Source of the DNA: Leifsonia sp. Leaf264
GTDB taxonomy: Bacteria; Actinomycetota; Actinomycetes; Actinomycetales; Microbacteriaceae
Reading direction: 5' to 3'
Length of the DNA: 64,000 nt
Assembly: GCF_001422325.1 (NCBI RefSeq)
Contig: NZ_LMMR01000009.1
Span: 62,001-126,000, forward strand
Shown here: piece after piece, positions 9,030-17,373 of the stretch
How positions within the stretch are numbered: position 1 is the first letter of the stretch
How the letters are laid out: each line of letters opens with the position of its first letter
Program-made: the position numbers and the translations under genes
Notes under the pieces: generated by a model
The model's database searches: none
What the model was told of the DNA's origin: nothing
The model's input: only the letters and a program-made list of their open reading frames with translations

Positions 9030-10606
9030 TCCTGCTCCGTTCTGGCCGATGGCTCAGGGGTGTCGGTTGAGGCTGTGGCTGGTGCGTGGGCCGGGGTCTC
9101 CTCAGCGGGTGCCGGGGTACGGGCCCGGGTGAGGTAGCGCCGGGCTCCGATGACCTGGAGCACGTCGGCGCGGAAGCGCGGCCAGATCGCCGCCTCGAGG
9201 GCGAGCATGCCGAGCAGGGCGACGGAGCCGATGGCGAGGTGCAGGAGCGGCTGGTCGGCCGGCACCGCGAGGGTGGACGCGTAGGAGGCGCCGGTGGCGA
9301 TACCGAACACCGTGATCATGCGCAGACCGTTGAGGAACAGGCGCTTGGCGTCGACGTCGGAGACCTTGCTGATCCAGAGCAGTGCGATCGGCCAGGTGAT
9401 GCCGAGGCCGAGGGCGAAGCCGGCGGCCACGCCGTAGACGCCCCACACCGAGCCGAGCAGGATGAGCCCGATGGTGATGGGTCGGGTGACGAGCGCCGAC
9501 ATCAGGTTCGACCTGGTCAGTCCCTTGGAGAGGAACACCCAGTAGCTCACATACGCGGCGGCCTGAAACCAGCCCGCGATGAGCAGGATCTGGAACACCG
9601 GCACTGCCTCGAGCCACTGTGCGCCGAGCATGATCGACACCACGGCTGTCGCCTGCGCTCCGAGGAAGGCGAACATGAGCCCCACGATGGTGAGCAGTGT
9701 TGTCTGGCCGAAGCTGATGAAGGCGTTGAAGCGGTCGCGCTGGTCCTGCAGGCGCGACAGCACCGGGAGCGCCACACGCGTCGCCGGAGCCTGCAGCTGC
9801 AGGAGCGGGAGCATGACCAGCTGGAACGACCTGTTGTAGAGGCCGAGCGCCGCCGGCCCGAAGCGGGCGCCGATGATGACGGAGTCGACATTGCGGCTGA
9901 CGTAGTTCAGCATCTGGGCCAGGAAGACCGTGACGCCGTACGACAACAGCGGTCCCATGCCGGCCCGCCGGTGCATGCCGCGCGGGTACCAGTCCGTCAC
10001 GATCACGAGCACGATGAGCACGAGGAGCGCCTGACCGACCTGCTGCACCGCCAGCGCCCAGTAGCCGCCGCCCAGCACGCCGACCACGATGGCCGCGGCG
10101 AGGGCTATCGCCTGGCCGACGGCATCCGCCACGACCAGCCGTCCGAAGCCGAGGTGACGACCGAGATCGGCGCGGAACTGCGTGGACAGGCCGTTGAGCA
10201 GGAAGGTGACCGAGAGCACCTCGGTGAGCAGGCGCAGCCTGTCGTCGCCGTACAGCGAGGCGATGGGGCCGGCGAGCAGGAAGGTCACGACGCTCAGCAC
10301 CAGGCCGATGCCCGTGTTGATCCAGAACAGGTTGTCCTTCTGCTGCGGCGACAGGGTCTTGGCCTGCACCGCGGCCGAGGAGAGTCCGAAGTCGCGGAAC
10401 ACCTCCCCGATGCCGATGACCGCCGTGACCATCGCCACGAGGCCGAAGTCCGTCGGCCCGAGGAGTCGCGCGAGCACGACGACGCCGACCAGCTGCACGA
10501 CCACCCGCACGGCCTGCCCGCCGATCATGACGACGGCACCGCGCGATGCCGAGGTGGCGAGCGACTGCTCGACCCCGTCCGCCGGCCTTCGCCTGGTGCG
10601 CGTCAT
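9026..10606 (-). CDS. Wzx-type lipopolysaccharide/EPS flippase
   Basis: A 526-residue integral membrane protein with about 12-14 hydrophobic helices of the MATE-like polysaccharide transporter group (RfbX/WzxC). It opens with a GGQAVRVVVQLVGVVVLARL segment and an LGPTDFGLVAM motif typical of this group. It would flip undecaprenyl-linked repeat units to the outer face of the membrane. The last 40 residues are a Pro/Ala/Thr-rich cytoplasmic tail. It overlaps both neighbours by 4 bp. A second unrelated-looking flippase lies at 27786-29087, so the locus holds two export systems. Confidence 0.9.
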   Translation of the reverse strand: MTRTRRRPADGVEQSLATSASRGAVVMIGGQAVRVVVQLVGVVVLARLLGPTDFGLVAMVTAVIGIGEVFRDFGLSSAAVQAKTLSPQQKDNLFWINTGIGLVLSVVTFLLAGPIASLYGDDRLRLLTEVLSVTFLLNGLSTQFRADLGRHLGFGRLVVADAVGQAIALAAAIVVGVLGGGYWALAVQQVGQALLVLIVLVIVTDWYPRGMHRRAGMGPLLSYGVTVFLAQMLNYVSRNVDSVIIGARFGPAALGLYNRSFQLVMLPLLQLQAPATRVALPVLSRLQDQRDRFNAFISFGQTTLLTIVGLMFAFLGAQATAVVSIMLGAQWLEAVPVFQILLIAGWFQAAAYVSYWVFLSKGLTRSNLMSALVTRPITIGLILLGSVWGVYGVAAGFALGLGITWPIALLWISKVSDVDAKRLFLNGLRMITVFGIATGASYASTLAVPADQPLLHLAIGSVALLGMLALEAAIWPRFRADVLQVIGARRYLTRARTPAPAEETPAHAPATASTDTPEPSARTEQE

Positions 10607-11643
10607 CGGGCTGCCTCGGCTATGGCGATGGCCCGGCGGTAGGCGGCCTCGTGCTCACGGCCGAGCACGTTCCAGTCGCGGCGGGACAGGTCGGGTGCGG
10701 CATCCGCGCCGACAGTGCGCACGGTCTGGAGTGCTGCGGCGATCTGCTCCGGTCCGAGCTCGCCGTCGTACTCGATCACCCAGCCCGGTCCGACCTCCTC
10801 GCGGAGCGCGGTGTTGGCGGGCGACCGCGGCACGAGGGCCGGGCGCGAGAGCGAGAGGGCGACCAGGATGGCCCCCGAGTTGTGCATCTCGCGGTACGGC
10901 AGCACGACGAGCTCGGCGCGGCCGATCTCGTCGACGAGCACGTCGTCGTCGACGTAGGCGAGCAACGCGGAGGTTCGCGGATCACGGGTGACGCGCTCCT
11001 CGACGAGTTCGCGCTGGCCCACACTCGGGCTGCCGACGACACGCAGCGTGAGGTCATCGCCCGGAAGCTCCCTGAAGGCGTCGAAGAGAAGGTCGACGCC
11101 CTTGTACGGACGGATGATGCCGAAGTACAGGATGCGGCCGTGCTCGCGCTCCGGCAGCGGATACTGCGCGAACTTCTCGATGTAGTGGCCGTGCAGGATG
11201 GTGACGGCCTCGGCATCCGTCGGCAGTTCCGTCGTCGGATTGAGTCGGAGATAGAGCGAGGTGGCGCGGTCGACGAGGTCGAGCGAACGGTTCTCCCCCG
11301 CTGAGCCGGCTTCGTGCGGCGTCACGTTGTGCAGTGTGCGCACGATCGGGATGCGGCGGCGCTTGAGCCTGAACACCAGCACCTGCAGAGCACGCCTGCG
11401 CGCGAACCGCTTGAGCGGCTTCTTGCCGCGGATCATCAGTTCGGGCCAGTGCACGTGGAAGACGTCGTAGTCGGCCGCGAGCGCGCGCTTCCAGGTGAAG
11501 TAGCGGATGGTGACATCGGGCGCGGCACCGTCGACCATGATGTCGACGTACTTGGTGCGTCCGTCCGGCGGCGCGAGAGTGTGCTGCACGACGAGCGGTC
11601 GTGTCGTGCCGACGATGGTCGGGTTCTCGGTCGCACTGGTCAT
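10603..11643 (-). CDS. glycosyltransferase, GT-B fold
   Basis: A 346-residue glycosyltransferase with an early YDVFHVHWPELM segment near residue 60 and a GRILYFGIIRPYKGVDLL element starting the C-terminal nucleotide-sugar domain, as in GumK/AceK-like or GT4-type enzymes. The C-terminal half has a PYREMHNSGAILVALS region in place of the usual E-x7-E, so the exact family is uncertain. The ATG start is preceded by GAGGAG about 14 bases upstream; a longer in-frame reading exists but lacks similarity. It is the first gene of a six-gene minus-strand operon reading from the intergenic region divergent to UDP-glucose dehydrogenase. Confidence 0.8.
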   Translation of the reverse strand: MTSATENPTIVGTTRPLVVQHTLAPPDGRTKYVDIMVDGAAPDVTIRYFTWKRALAADYDVFHVHWPELMIRGKKPLKRFARRRALQVLVFRLKRRRIPIVRTLHNVTPHEAGSAGENRSLDLVDRATSLYLRLNPTTELPTDAEAVTILHGHYIEKFAQYPLPEREHGRILYFGIIRPYKGVDLLFDAFRELPGDDLTLRVVGSPSVGQRELVEERVTRDPRTSALLAYVDDDVLVDEIGRAELVVLPYREMHNSGAILVALSLSRPALVPRSPANTALREEVGPGWVIEYDGELGPEQIAAALQTVRTVGADAAPDLSRRDWNVLGREHEAAYRRAIAIAEAAR

Positions 11644-11860
11644 AGGCGCTTCGTCGTCTCCTCGAAAGCTGGAAGGGGTGGAACGACGTTGAACCTCTTG
11701 CCGACAGTACCGTCGGATTTTCGTCGGTAGCCTTGGTGTCGCGAGATGTACACCCGGTCGTAACGTGTGAGCAACACTCACGGATGGGGGTTTGGTACAA
11801 CTTGAGAGGACAGACGCGTGCGCCGTGGCCCGCTGTGAGAAATCGACGAAAGGCCAATGC

Positions 11861-13177
11861 GTGAAGATCTCTGTTATCGGATGCGGCTACCTGGGAGCCG
11901 TGCACGCGGCGAGCATGGCCGAACTGGGCCACGACGTCATCGGAATCGATGTCGACGAGGCCAAGATCACCGCCCTTGCCGAGGGGCGCGCGCCGTTCTT
12001 CGAGCCGGGTTTGCCCGAGATCCTGGTGTCGGGAGTCGAGTCGGGTCGGCTGAGTTTCAGCACCGACATCGCCGATGCCGCTGGTGCCACCGTGCACTTC
12101 GTCGCCGTTGGCACACCGCAGAAGAAGGGGTCGTACGCGGCCGACCTCACCTACGTCGACGCGGCCATCGACGCCCTCATCCCGCACCTCTCCGCCGGTG
12201 ACCTCGTGGCCGGCAAGTCGACGGTTCCCGTCGGCACCGCAGCCCGCCTCGCCGGGAAGATCGCAGCATCCGGAACCGGAGCCATCCTGGCGTGGAACCC
12301 CGAGTTCCTGCGCGAGGGCTTCGCCGTGAAGGACACCATCACGCCCGACAGGCTCGTCTACGGCCTGCCCCCCGAGGGTGCCGCCGCCGAGTCGGCCGAG
12401 TCGTTGCTGAGCCAGGTCTACGCGTCCGCGATTGCCGCCGACACGCCCCTCGTGACGACCGACTACGCCACGGCGGAGCTGGTGAAGGTCTCGGCCAATG
12501 CCTTCCTCGCCACCAAGATCTCATTCATCAACGCCATGGCCGAGATCGCCGAGGTGACCGGGGCCGACGTGACGCAGCTGGCTGACGCCATCGGCTACGA
12601 CGCCCGCATCGGTCGGCGCTTCCTCGGGGCCGGAGCGGGATTCGGCGGCGGATGCCTCCCCAAGGACATCCGGGCCTTCACCGCGCGGGCGGAGGAGCTC
12701 GGCCGCGGCGAATCCGTCGCCTTCCTCAAGGAGGTGGATGCCATCAACCTGCGCCGCCGGCAGCGCGTCGTCGACCTCGCCGTCGACGCGCTAGGCGGAC
12801 AGGTGCACGGGAAGAAGGTGGCCGTTCTGGGCCTCGCCTTCAAGCCGTTCTCCGACGACATCCGCGACTCACCGGCTCTCGACGTGGCCGTGCGCCTCAA
12901 GGGCCTGGGTGCTGATGTGATCGCGACAGATCCCGAGGCCATTGAGAACTCGAAGCGACTCCATCCGCAGCTCACCTACGTCACCGACACGGCCGAGGCT
13001 CTCTCAGGAGCCGACTTGGTCGTGCTCGTGACGGAGTGGAACGAGTACCGTCACATGGAGCCTGCGTTCGCCAGCCCTCTTGTCGCGGCCAAGATCGTGA
13101 TCGACGGCCGCAACTGCCTCGACGCCGCCGCCTGGCGTGCCGACGGCTGGACCTACAGGGGCCTCGGCCGCCCCTGA
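11861..13177 (+). CDS. ugd: UDP-glucose 6-dehydrogenase
   Basis: A 438-residue enzyme that oxidises UDP-glucose to UDP-glucuronate with two NAD+. The N-terminal NAD-binding site reads VIGCGYLGAVHA, the substrate region includes WNPEFLREGFA, and the catalytic Cys265 sits in GFGGGCLPKD. The C-terminal dimer domain includes LGLAFKPFSDDIRDSPA. The GTG start is chosen because GAAAGG lies seven to eight bases upstream and the protein then begins directly at the Rossmann strand. The 217-bp divergent upstream region contains two small dyads, CCGAC/GTCGG near 11702 and GTGAG/CTCAC at 11767-11781, of unknown role. It supplies glucuronate for the EPS. Confidence 0.95.
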   Translation: MKISVIGCGYLGAVHAASMAELGHDVIGIDVDEAKITALAEGRAPFFEPGLPEILVSGVESGRLSFSTDIADAAGATVHFVAVGTPQKKGSYAADLTYVDAAIDALIPHLSAGDLVAGKSTVPVGTAARLAGKIAASGTGAILAWNPEFLREGFAVKDTITPDRLVYGLPPEGAAAESAESLLSQVYASAIAADTPLVTTDYATAELVKVSANAFLATKISFINAMAEIAEVTGADVTQLADAIGYDARIGRRFLGAGAGFGGGCLPKDIRAFTARAEELGRGESVAFLKEVDAINLRRRQRVVDLAVDALGGQVHGKKVAVLGLAFKPFSDDIRDSPALDVAVRLKGLGADVIATDPEAIENSKRLHPQLTYVTDTAEALSGADLVVLVTEWNEYRHMEPAFASPLVAAKIVIDGRNCLDAAAWRADGWTYRGLGRP

Positions 13178-13190
13178 GCTCCGCACGATG

Positions 13191-13224
13191 AAGCCCGGGC
13201 CTTCCGCGCGGAAGGTCCGGGCTT
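13191..13224. terminator. bidirectional terminator hairpin
   Basis: A 15-bp stem with one mismatch (AAGCCCGGGCCTTCC pairing with GGAAGGTCCGGGCTT) and a GCGC loop lies 13 bases after ugd and about 80 bases past the convergent nitroreductase-like gene, so it can serve both. Confidence 0.85.
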
Positions 13225-13302
13225 CTCGTTCGTTGAGGCCCGGATGCAGTCCGCGGCCGAAGCGCGGCACCCCGTGCGATCGAGGGCCGGCGCGTAGTGC
13301 CC

Positions 13303-14235
13303 TCAGTGGCGGGTCAGCACCTGGGTCAACGGGCGACGCGGCGATCGGGCGACGCGATAGCCGTCTGCGGGTGCGTTGCCCACAGCGATCAGGCAGATGA
13401 CGTCTTCGGAGTCCGGGATGCCGGCCTCCAGGCGTAGGGCATCCGTACGCGCGTTCGTCATCGACCAGTTGAGCATGCAGCTCGAGAGCCCCAGCCCGTG
13501 CAGCGCCCAGACCAGGGTCATGGCGAACAGTCCGCCGTCGACCCATCGCTGATTGCGCTCCCCAGCGCCGGCGAACAGGCCGCGCTCGACCGTGACGATC
13601 ATCACTGTGCGCACGTGGTGACGGAAGCCGGCGTTGCCGTTCTGATGGGCGAGGATGCGCGCGCTGTCCTCCGCTCCATCGAAGACGTGCACGCGCGCCG
13701 CCTGACGGTTGCAGACCGATGGAGTGGATCCGGCGAGGCGTACGGCCTCGTCGATGAGGCGCGGGTCGACGGGGCGGTCCTCGTCGAAATCGCGCACGCT
13801 GTGACGGCTGCTGAAGAACTGCTGCAGCAACTCCGGGTCCAAGGTCTCTGTCGGCGCAGCCACGGGGCTCACGACGTCGCTCAGAGCGCCCGCGGAGTTC
13901 CATCCGGCCAGGGCTTCCCGCGCGTCGACGGCGAACGCCTGGTACTCCCGGTCGATGCCGACGCCCGCCGGCACGAGCATCGCGAGCCGACGGTCGACCG
14001 CATCGCCGAACGGTTGCTTCGGTGCGCGAAGGCTCAACCCCTTCTCCACGCGGTGGTAGTCCTTCGTGACCTGCGTCTCGAGGTGGATACCTGTGAGCTC
14101 AGCGTTCGCAGCATCGTCGGTGGGCGCAGCCGTGGCTCTGTACGAGCGGTAGTCCCGGGCGAACTCAGCGCCCATCGCGAATCGTCGGCGCACCAGGCGC
14201 ACCGGCTTCCGAACGAGTTCCCGAATTCCAGCCAT
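13303..14235 (-). CDS. nitroreductase family protein in EPS locus
   Basis: A 310-residue protein. The C-terminal two thirds resemble FMN-dependent nitroreductases: SSRHSVRDFDEDRP near residue 135 is the FMN-contacting Arg-rich loop, SVCNRQAARVHVF follows, and LHGLGLSSCMLNWSM with an IAVGNAPADG end segment matches the fold. The first 120 residues are extra and include a KDYHRVEKGLSLR motif seen in nitroreductase-like proteins of polysaccharide loci. The reaction is unknown. The ATG has GGAGG seven bases upstream. It stands alone between a terminator and an exported esterase gene. Confidence 0.75.
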   Translation of the reverse strand: MAGIRELVRKPVRLVRRRFAMGAEFARDYRSYRATAAPTDDAANAELTGIHLETQVTKDYHRVEKGLSLRAPKQPFGDAVDRRLAMLVPAGVGIDREYQAFAVDAREALAGWNSAGALSDVVSPVAAPTETLDPELLQQFFSSRHSVRDFDEDRPVDPRLIDEAVRLAGSTPSVCNRQAARVHVFDGAEDSARILAHQNGNAGFRHHVRTVMIVTVERGLFAGAGERNQRWVDGGLFAMTLVWALHGLGLSSCMLNWSMTNARTDALRLEAGIPDSEDVICLIAVGNAPADGYRVARSPRRPLTQVLTRH

Positions 14236-14346
14236 GCGACGTCCTCCCCCGAGCGACGGAGGTGGATCCCCCCCCTGTTCAGGGTACAGAGCGGGTGTTA
14301 AGGGCGGATTACGGGAGACTGCACGTTTCGCTCTCCGCCGGCACGC

Positions 14347-15288
14347 CTACATCCAGGACTGGAAGGTCTTGATCATGTCGGTCTGGGTCCAGCCCGGAAC
14401 GACGTGCCCCTGGTCGTGGTACTGCACGATCACCTCGGTCGCCACCGGCCGCGCCTTGTCGGCGAGCGCGAGCCCATGCCTCGACGGGATGACCAGAGGA
14501 TCGACGAGCGAGACGACGGTCTTGATCCGCGTGCCCTTCCAGGCCGACTGGTCGAAACGCGCTGGGTTGGTGGCGACCGCGAGAGCTCGGTTGTTGCCGT
14601 ACACCGGGGCGATGCGCACGGGGTCGCGGTCGTACAGGTCCTCCATGTCGTACGTGGCGTTGGCCATGTACATGCCGCGAGCCGCCGGCACGAGCTTCTT
14701 GCCGTAGGAGTAGCACATCAGCGACCCTCCGCCGGAGTTGCCGCGCATGAAGCTCAACCCGACCTTCCACACCGTGCTCACGTACTTCGCGACGTTCACC
14801 TGCGCCTGGATGGCGGGCTGCGTGGTCCAGAGACTGCCGCCGTAGTTGGCGCAGACGCACACGGCGCCCTGGTCGACGGCCATCTCGGCGCCGTACTTGT
14901 AGGCGCCGTCGATCGAGGTGTAGTCCGAGCCGTTGGCGTGGAAGAACCACAGCACGCCGACCGCCTTCTTCGTTCCGGGCGGCGAGGCATACGGCACGAA
15001 GATGCGCACCCTGTCGGTGCCGAGGAGAACGTCGATGGCCTCGTACTGCTTCTTGCCGAGCCTCGTCACGCGCACGGCGCTGCGACTCACCTCGTAGGGC
15101 AGAGTCGGGATGGGCGATGTCGCAGCCTGGGCGACCCCTCCTGACGAGAGTGCGCCGAGCAGTACTCCGCCGACGGCACCCCCCAGAACCGTGCGTCGGT
15201 TCAGCATCATCGAAGGTCGGATGTCGGTCGGGGGTCTGGTGTCGGTCGAGCGTCGGATGTCGGTCGAGGTGGGGCGCGTTTCGGGCAT
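14347..15288 (-). CDS. Tat-exported alpha/beta hydrolase (esterase)
   Basis: A 313-residue secreted hydrolase. Residues 29-56 form a twin-arginine signal (NRRTVLGG followed by a hydrophobic stretch ending AQA). The mature part carries the nucleophile elbow GNSGG with Ser185, a likely acid in LVDPLVIP and a likely His in QYHDQGHVVPGW, giving a standard Ser-His-Asp triad. AGGAGG lies five bases before the ATG. The region before the Tat motif is built of near-repeats of TDIRRSTDTRP, encoded by imperfect direct repeats at about 15212-15275. Its place in the locus suggests removal of acyl groups from the polymer, which is inference. Confidence 0.75.
   Translation of the reverse strand: MPETRPTSTDIRRSTDTRPPTDIRPSMMLNRRTVLGGAVGGVLLGALSSGGVAQAATSPIPTLPYEVSRSAVRVTRLGKKQYEAIDVLLGTDRVRIFVPYASPPGTKKAVGVLWFFHANGSDYTSIDGAYKYGAEMAVDQGAVCVCANYGGSLWTTQPAIQAQVNVAKYVSTVWKVGLSFMRGNSGGGSLMCYSYGKKLVPAARGMYMANATYDMEDLYDRDPVRIAPVYGNNRALAVATNPARFDQSAWKGTRIKTVVSLVDPLVIPSRHGLALADKARPVATEVIVQYHDQGHVVPGWTQTDMIKTFQSWM
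15212..15275 (-). repeat. imperfect tandem repeats inside esterase signal region
   Basis: Repeats built on GTCGGATGTCGGTCG alternate through this stretch and encode TDIR/TDTRP units just before the twin-arginine motif of the esterase. Such repeats can vary in number by slippage. Confidence 0.6.
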
Positions 15289-15637
15289 GCTGCCTCCTGG
15301 CTCACGGACGGCCCGACCCGCGCGTGGCGCGGGCGGCCGATTCGGCATGACTCTAACAACGCGAATGACCCGAAACCGTGGATGCCTCATGTTGTTAACA
15401 GGATCGACATACTGGCGTCGGAGGCGCCGGGGATCCTTGCACTTTGAGAATGCCCGCTATAGCTTGTGAGAACCGTGATGCGGCCCCCGGGAGGGTGTGT
15501 CGTGTCCGGAGCGAGGGAACGGGCGATGATGCTGGACCGATGATTGCGGGTCTGGCGACCGAGTCTTCGCATCGCTGTGACCCCACCCTCGCGTGCGACA
15601 TCGCATGACAGCATCCGTTCGAGGGAAGGGGAACACG
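15289..15637. other. 349-bp divergent intergenic region
   Basis: This region separates the esterase gene and the polysaccharide lyase operon. It holds an inverted repeat, TAACAAC (15354-15360) and GTTGTTA (15391-15397), 30 bases apart, and a promoter-like TTGCAC/TATAGC pair further right. It is AT-richer than the genes around it. I see no gene in it. Confidence 0.6.
15437..15463 (+). promoter_or_regulatory. possible promoter of polysaccharide lyase operon
   Basis: TTGCAC at 15437-15442 and TATAGC at 15458-15463 are separated by 15 bases, slightly short for a sigma-70-type promoter. It would leave an untranslated leader of about 165 bases before the lyase gene. Confidence 0.35.
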
Positions 15638-16789
15638 ATGGCCTCCATCGCGATCATCTCGCCCCTCACCGAGTCCAAGGTGTCGGGCACTCTCAACGTG
15701 GTCGCCAAGGTCACCGGCGGCACGAAGGTCTCCAACGTCGTGATCATCATCGGCGTGCCCGAGTTCGGCACCCGCGAAGCGAAGGGCGTCGGCGGCGGCA
15801 AGTACTACGTCGCCTGGAACACCACGCGCAAGCTCGTCGACAACGTCACGCCGACGCCGTCCGACGGCGTCTTCTGGATCCGGGCGCGCGCCGTGGTCGA
15901 CGGTGTGACCGTCACCTCGCCCTTCATCGGCGTCGCCACGGCGAACAGGTTCCAGGGCGACTCGCTGCCCACGGGCGGATGGCGCTCCGAGCTCGCCTGG
16001 GCTGCGAAGTACGACGGAACCCTCGAGCAGTGGAAGCAGAGCCACTCCGCCGTCGTGGGCGCCAAGTACGCCCAGCTCGTGAACGATCCCGTGCTGGGGG
16101 CCGCCCGCAAGGTGCTGAAGGTCTCTATGCCCGAGAGCGCCCGGTACGACGCTGAGCAGCCCACCAAGACGACTGTGCGGTTCCAGTCGTCCAGCCGCCG
16201 CAACATCGTCGAGGGCGACGAGTTCTGCGTCGGCTTCGCCTTCATGCCCTCGACCGATTTCCCCACGGTGTACCCGAAGAACGACCCGGCCAATCCGAAG
16301 GGGCCGGATGCCACTGGCTACATCGCCCTGTTCCAGTTCTACGGTCCGCCCTACGTGCAGGGCTCCCCGCTCGTGCTGCACGCCGACAGGCGGCTGAAGA
16401 GCGAGCCACTCGATGAGTTCGTGATCCGCGGCAACGAGCTGAACGCCGGCGATCCGTGGCCCTACCTCTCGCTCCCCTATCGGCGCGGACGGTGGACTGA
16501 CGTCGTGCTGCGCATCCACGTCTCGCGATCGATCAGCAAGGGCTGGATCGAGACTTACGTCAACCAGGGAGCGGCCACCACAGTGCAGCCGGTGCCGTTC
16601 GTCAACGGCGCCCACCGCGTTCCGCGTGTTCTGGCTCGTCCCGACAGTGAGGCGTTCCGCACCGACATGCAGATCTACCGGGTGGTCAACAGGTTCCCCG
16701 TCGTGTCGATGTGGCACGCGGGCCACAAGGTCGCGCGCACCGTCGCCGAGGCCGATCCGCGCTCGTATCGGAACGGAGCGAAGCCGTGA
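15638..16789 (+). CDS. polysaccharide lyase-like protein with N-terminal Ig-like domain
   Basis: A 383-residue protein. Residues 1 to about 95 look like a bacterial Ig-like domain (SPLTESKVSGTLNVVAKVTGG pattern of alternating strands, without cysteines). The remainder resembles the heparin-lyase-I-like polysaccharide lyase fold, with a long run of beta strands including YIALFQFYGPP and the typical LPYRRGRWTDVVLRIHVS followed by a G-x-I-x-x-Y-V-N-Q-G strand. Such lyases cleave uronate-containing polymers by beta-elimination. GGAAGGGG lies six bases before the ATG. No signal peptide or membrane segment is visible, which is odd for an enzyme on an exported polymer. It heads a three-gene operon. 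Confidence 0.6.
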   Translation: MASIAIISPLTESKVSGTLNVVAKVTGGTKVSNVVIIIGVPEFGTREAKGVGGGKYYVAWNTTRKLVDNVTPTPSDGVFWIRARAVVDGVTVTSPFIGVATANRFQGDSLPTGGWRSELAWAAKYDGTLEQWKQSHSAVVGAKYAQLVNDPVLGAARKVLKVSMPESARYDAEQPTKTTVRFQSSSRRNIVEGDEFCVGFAFMPSTDFPTVYPKNDPANPKGPDATGYIALFQFYGPPYVQGSPLVLHADRRLKSEPLDEFVIRGNELNAGDPWPYLSLPYRRGRWTDVVLRIHVSRSISKGWIETYVNQGAATTVQPVPFVNGAHRVPRVLARPDSEAFRTDMQIYRVVNRFPVVSMWHAGHKVARTVAEADPRSYRNGAKP

Positions 16790-17373
16790 CCGGCGCCATC
16801 CGTCGGCGCACCGTGATCATCGCCGCCCTCGGTACCGTCGCGGCGGGTGCGGCGACGGTCGTCCTGCTGCCGCGCGATGATGCGCCGAGCACCGCGCGCA
16901 CTGCCGCGCCGACGTCGACCCCCACCCCGACCGCAGACGCCGTGCCCACCCGCACCATCGACGACGTGCGAGCCGAGGCGCGTGGGAGCGCTGGCATGCG
17001 GCTGGCGGAGAGCCCGTGGAGCGCGGGGGTCGGAGCGACGACGGCGTGGAGCGCCCAATACGTGGCGTGGCTGTTGCGCGAGAACGCCGTGCCCCAGACG
17101 CGCGATGCCCGCGAGTTGTACGAGCACTTCGACGCGCGCGGCCTGGTGGGCACCGAACCGCGCGCTGGCGCCGTGATCTTCTACAGCGCGGGGCCGGTCG
17201 ACACCATCTACCACGCAGGCTTCGTGGACGACGTGCGCGCCGACTCGATCGCCACGGTGGAGGGCGACGTGCCCGAGTTCCTGCCGTCGGATCAGACCTT
17301 CGTGCGCCGTTACGGGCAGCCCTGGGACACGAACGTCGTCTACGGCTACCCCGAGTACGTTCCGTCGGCATGA
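16786..17373 (+). CDS. CHAP-like cell-wall hydrolase fold protein with Cys replaced by Ser
   Basis: A 195-residue exported or membrane-anchored protein. Residues 9-28 form one hydrophobic segment, followed by a Thr/Pro-rich linker and a domain resembling CHAP amidases from about residue 60. In that fold the catalytic Cys normally sits in a W-C-A-x-F/Y-V element; here the matching stretch is WSAQYVAWLLREN with Ser89. The catalytic His appears kept at His143 in YHAGFVDDV. The protein may therefore bind rather than cut its substrate. The GTG start overlaps the stop of the lyase gene by 4 bp (GTGA), and its stop overlaps the VanZ-like gene. Confidence 0.6.
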   Translation: MTGAIRRRTVIIAALGTVAAGAATVVLLPRDDAPSTARTAAPTSTPTPTADAVPTRTIDDVRAEARGSAGMRLAESPWSAGVGATTAWSAQYVAWLLRENAVPQTRDARELYEHFDARGLVGTEPRAGAVIFYSAGPVDTIYHAGFVDDVRADSIATVEGDVPEFLPSDQTFVRRYGQPWDTNVVYGYPEYVPSA

